Positions 7,047 to 13,140 of a stretch of 18,400 nucleotides of DNA are shown piece after piece. Made by a program: the position numbers and the translations under genes. The stretch comes from an uncultured Collinsella sp. (GTDB lineage Bacteria; Actinomycetota; Coriobacteriia; Coriobacteriales; Coriobacteriaceae), in assembly GCA_900543605.1 (NCBI GenBank), contig UQSK01000036.1:1-18400 (forward strand), in the 5' to 3' direction. The notes beneath the pieces are model-generated. The model made no database searches and was not told the DNA's origin. It was given only the letters and a program-made list of their open reading frames with translations. Position 1 is the first letter of the stretch. Each line of letters opens with the position of its first letter.

Positions 7047-7960
7047 TAGCGCACCTCGCTAGAATCGACGCCGGGCACGCGGCGGCAGGAATACTCGTCC
7101 GTGGCAAACTTGGGAATCTGCACGCCCTCGAGCTCGCGGGCAAGCGCGGCCGAAAGCTCGATGCCGGCGACGCGGCGCACGGCCTGAATCGCAAGCGGCG
7201 CCGAGATGCGGCGGCGGTAGTCGGCCGAGCCCCACAGGTTGGTGCCATAGCTCAGGGCACGCACGGATGCGGCCAGGGCGCGCAGCTCGTCCTCGGAAGG
7301 CTGCTCGGCGGTAAGGCCGCATGCCTCGCCCTGCAGCAGGGTCGCGCGCAACGGGCGGGCACCCACGGTGACATGCCAGGAGTTGTCCCACCAAGCGGCG
7401 GTGACGTTTAAGGAGGGGAAGTCGGTCGCGGCCTTGCGCACGGCCTCGTAGCTTGCGCGGTAATCGTGCTTGACGACCACCACGTGCTCGATCACGTCGC
7501 GCATATAGCCCATGTCCGCGAACTCGGCGAGCGGCACGCGACCGGCGCCCGTCAGCTCAACATAGGAATCGAGCGCGAGGAAGGCGGAGAGAACGTCCGA
7601 GAAGCCAAAGCGGCCGTAGATGCTGCCACCCACCGTGGCGGTGTTGCGCAGCTGCACACCCACGATATCGTGGACGGCGAACTCAAAGACATGGTTGACA
7701 AGCGCGTTGAGCTCGGCATGGCGCTCGAGCTGGCGCAGGGTGCACATGGCACCGATGCGAAACTCGGTCTCGGTCTCCTCGATCTGATCGAGTCCGCAGG
7801 CCGAAAGGTCAATCGCCGTCGCCACGCGACGCGATCCCAGGCGCATCCAGATGCCGCCGCCCACAATCTTGTTGTTGCGGTTCTTCTGCAAGAGCTCATA
7901 GGCTTCGGCCGCGTTTCCAACACGGACGTAGGTACCGAACTTGAGCACGTTCTCCCCCAT
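7046..7960 (-). CDS. Molybdenum hydroxylase FAD-binding subunit
   Basis: This 304-residue protein is the flavin subunit that passes electrons from the [2Fe-2S] clusters of the Mo subunit to NAD+ or another acceptor. The FAD-binding segments of the family are visible: VGGGIWMRLG (33-42) and NTATVGGSIYG (106-116), followed by a SDVLSAFLALDS stretch and a CODH-type C-terminal domain. It lacks the cysteine-rich insert that carries a [4Fe-4S] cluster in 4-hydroxybenzoyl-CoA reductase. It is first in a two-gene operon whose second gene overlaps its stop codon. The ATG at 7960 has GAAGAG directly next to it, a poor spacing; GTG at 7948 (after GGGGGAGAAC) is an alternative start. The separate terminator upstream, at 8056, isolates this operon from gdhA. 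Confidence 0.9.
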   Translation of the reverse strand: MGENVLKFGTYVRVGNAAEAYELLQKNRNNKIVGGGIWMRLGSRRVATAIDLSACGLDQIEETETEFRIGAMCTLRQLERHAELNALVNHVFEFAVHDIVGVQLRNTATVGGSIYGRFGFSDVLSAFLALDSYVELTGAGRVPLAEFADMGYMRDVIEHVVVVKHDYRASYEAVRKAATDFPSLNVTAAWWDNSWHVTVGARPLRATLLQGEACGLTAEQPSEDELRALAASVRALSYGTNLWGSADYRRRISAPLAIQAVRRVAGIELSAALARELEGVQIPKFATDEYSCRRVPGVDSSEVR

Positions 7961-8025
7961 CTCTTCACTTGTCCAGTACGTTTAAGTGTACCAAACGAGG
8001 GGCCGCAACTCATGCCGAGACAAAA

Positions 8026-8056
8026 TGATCCGTTTTCCTCCGTCCCCAACGGATCA
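8026..8056. repeat. Palindromic element with GGGGACGGAGG core
   Basis: TGATCCGTT (8026-8034) and AACGGATCA (8048-8056) form a perfect 9-bp stem. On the minus strand the 13-base core is GGGGACGGAGGAA, close to the cores of the elements at 137, 4039 and 9685. It abuts the T-run of the gdhA terminator. Confidence 0.7.
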
Positions 8057-8088
8057 AAAAAGGCTCCCAGCCGGAATGGCTGAGAGCC
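8056..8088 (-). terminator. Intrinsic terminator of the glutamate dehydrogenase gene
   Basis: On the minus strand an 11-bp stem (8078-8088 with 8062-8072, including one G-U wobble) encloses the loop ATTCC and is followed at once by six T residues. It begins 27 bases after the stop codon. This is a textbook rho-independent terminator. Confidence 0.93.
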
Positions 8089-8115
8089 TTATCACATGCT
8101 ATGTCGAGCGAAGAT

Positions 8116-9471
8116 TTAGCAGACGCCCTGGGCGAGCATGGCATCGGCGACCTTCAGGAAGCCGGCGATGTTGGCGCCCATGACAAAGTTGCCCTCCTGG
8201 CCATACTCCTTGGCGGTGTCGTCCACGTTGTGGAACATGCCGCGCATGAGCTGCTCGAGCTTGCCGTCGACCTCCTCGAAGGTCCAGGACAGGTGCTCGG
8301 CGTTCTGGCTCATCTCCAGGCCGGACACGAGCACGCCACCGGCGTTGGCAGCCTTACCGGGCATGAAGGCGACGCCGTTCTCCTGAAAGTAGGTCGTGGC
8401 CTCGATAGTCGTGGGCATGTTTGCGCCCTCGCCGACCACCTTGCAGCCGTTGGCGACGAGCGCCTGGGCGTCCTCGAGCAGCAGCGTGTTCTCGCGAGCG
8501 CAGGGCAGCGCGATGTCGCAGGGCAGCTGCCACACGCCGCGGCCGTCGCCCTCGTGCCACACGGCGTTGGGCTTCTCGTCAACGTACATGGCGAGCGTGA
8601 CACCCTTGTCGTGGCCGGAGCGCTTCTTGTTGTAGACGTGCTCGAGCACAGTGTAGTCGATGCCGTCGGGATCCTCGACCCAGCCGTGGGTATCGGAGCA
8701 GGCGAGCACCTTGCCGCCGAGCTGGGCGACCTTCTGGACCGCGTAGATAGCGACGTTACCGGAGCCGTGAACGACGACGTTTTTGCCCTCGAAGGAGTCA
8801 CCGCGGCTCTTGAGGTACTCGTCCGCAAAGTAGACCAGGCCGTAGCCGGTGGCCTCGGTACGGGCGAGAGAGCCGCCAAAGGAGAGGCCCTTGCCGGTGA
8901 GGACGCCGGTCCACTCGTTGGTCAGGCGCTTGTACTGACCGAACAGGTAGGCAACTTCGCGGCCGCCAACGCCCAGGTCGCCGGCGGGAACGTCGGTGTT
9001 GGGGCCGATGTGGCGATAGAGCTCGGTCATAAAGGACTGACAGAAGTGCATGATCTCGTTGTTGGACTTGCCCTTGGGGTCAAAGTCGGAGCCGCCCTTG
9101 CCGCCGCCCATGGGAAGGGTGGTCAGGCTGTTCTTAAGGATCTGCTCCAGGCCCAGGAACTTGAGCATACCCAGGGTGACCGTCGGGTTAAAGCGCAGGC
9201 CGCCCTTGTAGGGTCCAATGGCAGAGTTGAACTCGACGCGGTAACCGCGGTTGACCTGAACCTTGCCCTGGTCGTCGACCCAGGGAACACGGAACATGAC
9301 GATGCGCTCGGGCTCGACGAGGCGCTCAAGCAGGGCGGCCTCCTCGTACTCGGGATGGGCGTCGAGCGCCGGCTGGATGGTGCCGAGAATCTCGGTCGCG
9401 GCCTGGATGAACTCAGGCTGCTCGGGATAGCGGGCCTTGAGCTCTTCGAGAACTTTCTGCGTGTAGCTCAT
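8116..9471 (-). CDS. gdhA: Glutamate dehydrogenase, hexameric class (probably NADP-dependent)
   Basis: It interconverts glutamate and 2-oxoglutarate plus ammonium. From the ATG at 9471 the protein has 451 residues, and its substrate and catalytic residues fall exactly on the numbering of the Clostridium symbiosum enzyme: Lys89 and Lys113 for substrate, catalytic Lys125 (MGGGKGGSDFD) and Asp165 (PAGDLGVGGRE). The dinucleotide fold reads GSGNVA with CSDTHG after the second strand, more like NADP enzymes such as E. coli GdhA than the GFGNVA of the NAD-linked C. symbiosum protein; cofactor choice is therefore an inference. The start is supported by GGAGG just upstream; a longer frame reaching to 9519 lacks support. 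The gene stands alone, with a strong terminator downstream and a 257-base upstream gap in which I see no gene and no clear promoter. Confidence 0.96.
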   Translation of the reverse strand: MSYTQKVLEELKARYPEQPEFIQAATEILGTIQPALDAHPEYEEAALLERLVEPERIVMFRVPWVDDQGKVQVNRGYRVEFNSAIGPYKGGLRFNPTVTLGMLKFLGLEQILKNSLTTLPMGGGKGGSDFDPKGKSNNEIMHFCQSFMTELYRHIGPNTDVPAGDLGVGGREVAYLFGQYKRLTNEWTGVLTGKGLSFGGSLARTEATGYGLVYFADEYLKSRGDSFEGKNVVVHGSGNVAIYAVQKVAQLGGKVLACSDTHGWVEDPDGIDYTVLEHVYNKKRSGHDKGVTLAMYVDEKPNAVWHEGDGRGVWQLPCDIALPCARENTLLLEDAQALVANGCKVVGEGANMPTTIEATTYFQENGVAFMPGKAANAGGVLVSGLEMSQNAEHLSWTFEEVDGKLEQLMRGMFHNVDDTAKEYGQEGNFVMGANIAGFLKVADAMLAQGVC

Positions 9472-9684
9472 GCTTCCTCCAATTGATGGAAAAGAAAAGT
9501 ATCGTTCGAGGCGCCCCATGCGCCGCGAGCTTTATCGAGTATGGATAATATCGCACTGTTGCGGGAAAGTTACGCATAAGCCGACGAGCAGATGTTTCGT
9601 TTTGATTACGATGCAGGTAGAAGCGTTTTTGAGCACCCAACGTGCAAATCGCGTGTTTCGAAGCTGTTTCGTCCACATGTTCCG

Positions 9685-9721
9685 AACCACCACATTGGGG
9701 ACAGGCACCTTTGTGGTGGTT
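9685..9721. repeat. Palindromic element with TTGGGGACAGGCACC core
   Basis: AACCACCACA (9685-9694) and TGTGGTGGTT (9712-9721) form a perfect 10-bp stem around a 17-base core starting TTGGGGACAGG. This is the same 10-17-10 geometry as each half of the element at 4039, with a different stem sequence. It lies 7 bases past the stop codon of the DUF3343 gene. Confidence 0.75.
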
Positions 9722-9728
9722 TTGGTGG

Positions 9729-10124
9729 TTAGAGGACGAGCTGATGGTAGTCGGCGGGGATTACGTGGCCCTCGGTGGCGGCACGGAAGGCGGCGAGGGC
9801 ATCGCCCGAGAACGGCATAGCCCAGCACAGTCCGCAGCCGGCGGTGATGGAGCCAGGCAGCGGCATGATGCGCCCGGGCACACCGGCGGCAAGGCACAGC
9901 TGCTCGCATTCCATCACATCGAAGGTGCTATCGAACGAAACGATAATCTTGCGCTCGTGGTCGAGGGCATCACCGGATGGGCCTTCGAGGTGTGCCTCAC
10001 GATACGCCGCGGCGGCCGCTTCCTCTTCCGCAGTATGCCCACAGCCACCGCAGCCGCAGGTACAGGGCTCGGAACCATCGCAAGTGCAAGGCTCTCCCGT
10101 GTCGGGACAAATATCGTGAGACAT
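9729..10124 (-). CDS. DUF3343 (putative Se/S carrier-like) protein with a cysteine-rich N-terminus
   Basis: The protein has 131 residues. Residues about 58-130 match the DUF3343 family, proposed to carry sulfur or selenium: IIVSFDSTFDVMECEQLC, then GVPGRIMPLPGSITAGCGLCW, with the conserved Cys97 in AGCGL and an extra Cys100. In front of this lies an unusual leader with seven cysteines in the first 28 residues (Cys6, 13, 15, 21, 23, 25, 28) plus His30, which looks like a metal- or chalcogen-binding tail, then an Ala/Glu-rich helix. GGAG lies 5 bases before the ATG. It follows mobA by 15 bases and closes a selA-selB-selC-mobA run, so a role in supplying selenium or sulfur to the formate dehydrogenase system is plausible. 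No biochemical function is established for the family. Confidence 0.8.
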   Translation of the reverse strand: MSHDICPDTGEPCTCDGSEPCTCGCGGCGHTAEEEAAAAAYREAHLEGPSGDALDHERKIIVSFDSTFDVMECEQLCLAAGVPGRIMPLPGSITAGCGLCWAMPFSGDALAAFRAATEGHVIPADYHQLVL

Positions 10125-10139
10125 GGCAACTCCAATCGT

Positions 10140-10772
10140 CTAGGCAAGCAACTCGGCCGCCGCAAACTCCTCGGGTGTATTGACGTTTTCAAAGCAGAGC
10201 GTCGAGCCCGCGGCCTTAACAATCTGCGGCTCATCCATATAACCGGCCTGAACGCGATTGATCAGGCAGCGAATGCGCTGGCGGTCGCAGGCGAGCAGCT
10301 CTTGGGCAACCGGCGCACACGCGTCACGGCGCCAGACGGCGCAAAGCGGCTCAATCCCCCGCTCCTCGCGCGGCACGCACACGTCGAGCGCCTCGGCCTC
10401 AACACGATCGGCAAGCGCGCCGATGAGTTCCGGCGAGACAAACGGCATATCGCAGGCGACGATAGCCGCATGAGGAAGCCGAGCCGCAGCCAGCGAGCTC
10501 GCGATGCCGCGCATGGCGCCCGCCGACCCCTCAAGGTCCGGCACTATTCGCGGCACCAGGCCGCCAAACGTGCGCTCCTCAAGGTAGGCAAGCTCGCTGG
10601 GACGCGACGTCGTCACGACCAACTCACCGGCAACTGGCGCCAACCGACCCAGTACGCGCTCGATGAGCGGCTCACCGCAAAACGCCATGCGCGCCTTATC
10701 GCAGCCCATGCGCGACGACAACCCGCCCGCCTGGACGACACAAGAAAGATCGGTCCGTCTTACGGTAGTCAT
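10140..10772 (-). CDS. mobA: MobA-like molybdenum cofactor guanylyltransferase
   Basis: MobA joins GMP to molybdopterin to give the guanine dinucleotide cofactor used by formate dehydrogenases and other DMSO-reductase-family enzymes. The 210-residue protein has the nucleotidyltransferase signature QAGGLSSRMGCDK (14-26), ACDMPFVSPELI with the metal-binding Asp, and PLCAVWRR, all typical of MobA. The first residue of the usual LAGG is Gln here. The start is ATG at 10772, with GGTGG 8 bases upstream. The frame stays open much further upstream and would run through the selC tRNA, which excludes the longer version. Related nucleotidyltransferases such as MocA are an alternative, but the genomic setting (selenocysteine genes, formate channel, Mo oxidoreductase) favours MobA. 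Confidence 0.85.
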   Translation of the reverse strand: MTTVRRTDLSCVVQAGGLSSRMGCDKARMAFCGEPLIERVLGRLAPVAGELVVTTSRPSELAYLEERTFGGLVPRIVPDLEGSAGAMRGIASSLAAARLPHAAIVACDMPFVSPELIGALADRVEAEALDVCVPREERGIEPLCAVWRRDACAPVAQELLACDRQRIRCLINRVQAGYMDEPQIVKAAGSTLCFENVNTPEEFAAAELLA

Positions 10773-10862
10773 ACGGCAAACCACCCCCATCGGCATGCTC
10801 AAAATCCGGCACACGAAGCCAAATACCGCCACCGAAATAGCGGCGCTACGAAAAGCCCGTGC

Positions 10863-10918
10863 AAAAACAAAACAGCGCCTTTGCGGCACGCAGCAAGACC
10901 GCGAGCACAAAAGCGCTG
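10863..10918 (-). terminator. Intrinsic terminator of selC
   Basis: On the minus strand CAGCGC (10918-10913) pairs with GCGCTG (10878-10873), with an inner GCGG/CCGC stem, and is followed by TTTTGTTTTT. It begins 9 bases after the tRNA-Sec 3' end. It separates selC from mobA, which therefore needs its own promoter or readthrough. Confidence 0.8.
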
Positions 10919-10926
10919 GTAGCGTA

Positions 10927-11023
10927 TGGCGGGAACGTATGTGAATCGAACACATCCAAGACGTTTTGCACGCCTCGCAACGGTTTTGAGGACCGCGGAG
11001 CCCACCGGAGCCCATCCGTTCCC
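10927..11023 (-). tRNA. selC: Selenocysteine tRNA (anticodon UCA)
   Basis: The minus strand folds into a 97-base tRNA with an encoded CCA. The acceptor is GGGAACG/CGTTCCC (7 pairs). An eighth position, as in E. coli tRNA-Sec, would be G opposite A. The D stem has 6 pairs (GGGCTC/GGGCTC, with wobbles) closing a CGGT loop, as in E. coli selC. The anticodon stem is GCGGT/ACCGT with loop CCTCAAA, giving TCA at 10989-10987, which reads UGA. A 7-bp variable arm (CGAGGCG/CGTCTTG) and a T arm with TTCGATT complete it. It is charged with serine, converted by SelA and delivered by SelB, whose genes lie directly upstream. Position 33 is C instead of the near-universal U. Confidence 0.95.
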
Positions 11024-11035
11024 AAGTGCGGAGGT

Positions 11036-11041
11036 ATTTTA
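11036..11041 (-). promoter_or_regulatory. Possible -10 element of selC
   Basis: TAAAAT on the minus strand ends 12 bases before the tRNA-Sec 5' end, a suitable distance for a -10 box of a tRNA promoter. No good -35 hexamer is visible 16-18 bases further upstream. The element lies between the selB-selC inverted repeat and the tRNA. Confidence 0.3.
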
Positions 11042-11080
11042 CCAAACCGAAACGGCTCCATCCCAAAAAGACGAGCAAGA

Positions 11081-11147
11081 AGTTGCGGTGGAATAGTTCC
11101 TGTATTTGCTGCCAAAGCCTCCAAATAGGAACTATTTCACCGCAACT
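11081..11147. repeat. Long inverted repeat between selB and selC
   Basis: Bases 11081-11108 pair with 11122-11147 with one mismatch and one or two unpaired bases, giving a stem of about 26 bp around a 13-base loop. The outer part reads AGTTGCGGTG. It lies 25 bases beyond the selB stop codon and could end or protect the selB transcript; on the minus strand a T-rich stretch (TCTTTTTGGG) follows about 11 bases later. The arms do not contain the GGGAC core of the other elements. Confidence 0.8.
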
Positions 11148-11172
11148 GAGGAGGCGGGAGCGGGTGACCGGC

Positions 11173-13140
11173 CTAGCGCAGGGAGCGCAGGCCGCCGGCC
11201 TCCTTGTCGAGCACCGTAAAGCGCACGGCATCCAGGTGCTCCAAGATGCTGATGGCGCGTTTGCGCGACACGCCCAGGGCCTCGCGCAGCACGCTCGTTG
11301 TGGCTGCGCCACCGGCTGTCTCAATGGCGGCGGCGACGAGCTCGCGCGCATGGGCCTCGGCGGCAGCGGACAAGGCAACGTCGCGCTCGACCTTAACGAT
11401 CGAGCGGTTGAGCGAAAGCTCGCGCAGGGCACGCGTCATGGTGTCGCGGCCGAGCTGCAGCTGTTCGCCCACCTCGGGAAGCGCCGGTGCGTCCAGGCCG
11501 GTCTCGTCAAGCAGCGCGACAATGCGCTCGCAAGCCTCTCGCACCACGCGTGCCGCCGCGGCGGCCGAATGCGGATCGAATACCTCGGCGCCCTCGGCGG
11601 CGCACACGCCACGCGAGCAGCCCTCGGCAATCAGAGCCGAGGCAACGCCTTCATCAGCGGCAGGCCACGCAGCATGGGCAACGGCGCCAGGCGTAAAGCC
11701 CGTCTCCTTGGGAGCCGCCGCGTGCATGGCTGACAGGGTCGCAGCAAGGGCATCCATAGCGGCGTCGAGCGCGGAAGAATCTGCATACAGCGAGCCATCC
11801 GAGCCAGCAAGCGCGCAAGCAGCGCCCTGCGCCACCAGCCCGCGCAGCGCGGTATCGACCTCGCCGATACCAAGATCCAAACCCCTAGCAACATCAACGG
11901 CCGCAACCGGCAACGTCTGCAGCGCCAGCCACGCCTCAACACCAGCGGCGGTATCGCCGGACTCGAGTGCCGCAAGCAGCGCGCGCTCCCCCGCCGAAAG
12001 CTCGCGCGAGCGACGGCAGCGCGAAAGCAGCACGCGCCCGCCGCCAATGAGCATAACGGGCGAATACGACAGCACCACGGCATGGTCTCCGGCTCGCAGC
12101 GGCAGCGGCTCCTCCAAGCGCACCTGTACGGTACGGGTCTCGCCCACCGCCATGGGGGCCTCGCCCTCCAAAAGCATGATGCGGCCGACGACCTCGGCCG
12201 TACCCGCCATCACATGCACACGCGCGCCCGACTCGAGCACGCGCGGCTTGGCGCCCTCGCGGCCCAGGTAGGTGAACGTCATCATAAAGCGCAACGTCTG
12301 ACCAAAGCGGTCCGCCACGCCCAGCATCTCGCCACGGTCAAGCGCCGCGACACCGTCACCAACCAGGTTGAGCGCCACGCGTTGCCCAGGCAGCGCGCGC
12401 GGCGTATCGCCATGCACCTGAATCCCGCGCACACGACAGACCGTGCGCGACGGCAGCGCGACGAGCTCATCGCCCACCGCAACCGGCGCATCGTGCAGCG
12501 TTCCCGTCACGACGGTGCCGGCGCCCTTGATCGTAAAGCAGCGGTCAATCGGCAGGCGCGGCGCGGCATCGCTCCGCTCGGCACGCTCGCGACAGGTATC
12601 CCAGCAGACACCCACCTGCTCGTCGAGCACCGCAAGCAGCCCGTCAATCCCCTCGCCCGTCTTAGACGACACGGGCACAATTGACGCGCCCGCAAACACA
12701 GTACCCGACAAAAAGTCATCGACATCGAGCTCGGCCAGATCAACCATCTCGCTATCGGCCAGGTCGCACATCGTCAGCGCGACCACCATGTGCGTAACGC
12801 CCAGCAGCTCCAGCACATGCACGTGCTCGCGGGTCTGCGGCATCACGCCCTCGACGGCCGAAACCACCAGCACGGCAACGTCGATGCCCGTCGCACCCTG
12901 CACCATGGCGCGCAGGTAATGGGCATGCCCCGGCACGTCGACCAGGCCGACGATCTTGCCACTCGGCAGCGCCAGCTCGCCAAAGCCCAGCTCCACGGTC
13001 ATGCCCCGGCGACGCTCGACCTCCAGACGGTCGGGATTCTTGCCGGTCAGCGCCTCGACCAGCGCCGACTTACCGTGGTCGACGTGGCCCGCCGTGCCAA
13101 CGATAACGGGGCACTCCACCAGCGCCTGAGCCTCACTCAT
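11173..13140 (-). CDS. selB: SelB, selenocysteine-specific translation elongation factor
   Basis: SelB is a GTPase that brings Sec-tRNA to UGA codons marked by a SECIS hairpin. The 655-residue protein has the G1 motif GHVDHGKS (18-25), the switch region RRRGMTVELGF (43-53) and DVPGH (68-72), all diagnostic of SelB rather than EF-Tu. The G4 motif, usually (N/T)KxD, reads TMCD at 123-126, an odd substitution. Translation-factor beta-barrel domains follow. The C-terminal third contains winged-helix-like segments, ending with AIETAGGAATTSVLREALGVSRKRAISILEHL-type helices that in SelB bind SECIS RNA. The start codon overlaps the selA stop (ATGA), so the two are translationally coupled. Length is near that of E. 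coli SelB (614). Confidence 0.95.
   Translation of the reverse strand: MSEAQALVECPVIVGTAGHVDHGKSALVEALTGKNPDRLEVERRRGMTVELGFGELALPSGKIVGLVDVPGHAHYLRAMVQGATGIDVAVLVVSAVEGVMPQTREHVHVLELLGVTHMVVALTMCDLADSEMVDLAELDVDDFLSGTVFAGASIVPVSSKTGEGIDGLLAVLDEQVGVCWDTCRERAERSDAAPRLPIDRCFTIKGAGTVVTGTLHDAPVAVGDELVALPSRTVCRVRGIQVHGDTPRALPGQRVALNLVGDGVAALDRGEMLGVADRFGQTLRFMMTFTYLGREGAKPRVLESGARVHVMAGTAEVVGRIMLLEGEAPMAVGETRTVQVRLEEPLPLRAGDHAVVLSYSPVMLIGGGRVLLSRCRRSRELSAGERALLAALESGDTAAGVEAWLALQTLPVAAVDVARGLDLGIGEVDTALRGLVAQGAACALAGSDGSLYADSSALDAAMDALAATLSAMHAAAPKETGFTPGAVAHAAWPAADEGVASALIAEGCSRGVCAAEGAEVFDPHSAAAAARVVREACERIVALLDETGLDAPALPEVGEQLQLGRDTMTRALRELSLNRSIVKVERDVALSAAAEAHARELVAAAIETAGGAATTSVLREALGVSRKRAISILEHLDAVRFTVLDKEAGGLRSLR

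Noticed and set aside
9472..9684. Promoter for gdhA with TATTAT at 9545-9550
   Set aside because: The hexamer fits a -10 box, but no acceptable -35 lies at the right distance, so I did not list it as a feature.
10773..11432. Upstream extension of the mobA reading frame
   Set aside because: It would run through the selC terminator, tRNA-Sec, the inverted repeat and the end of selB; the MobA homology starts just after the ATG at 10772.
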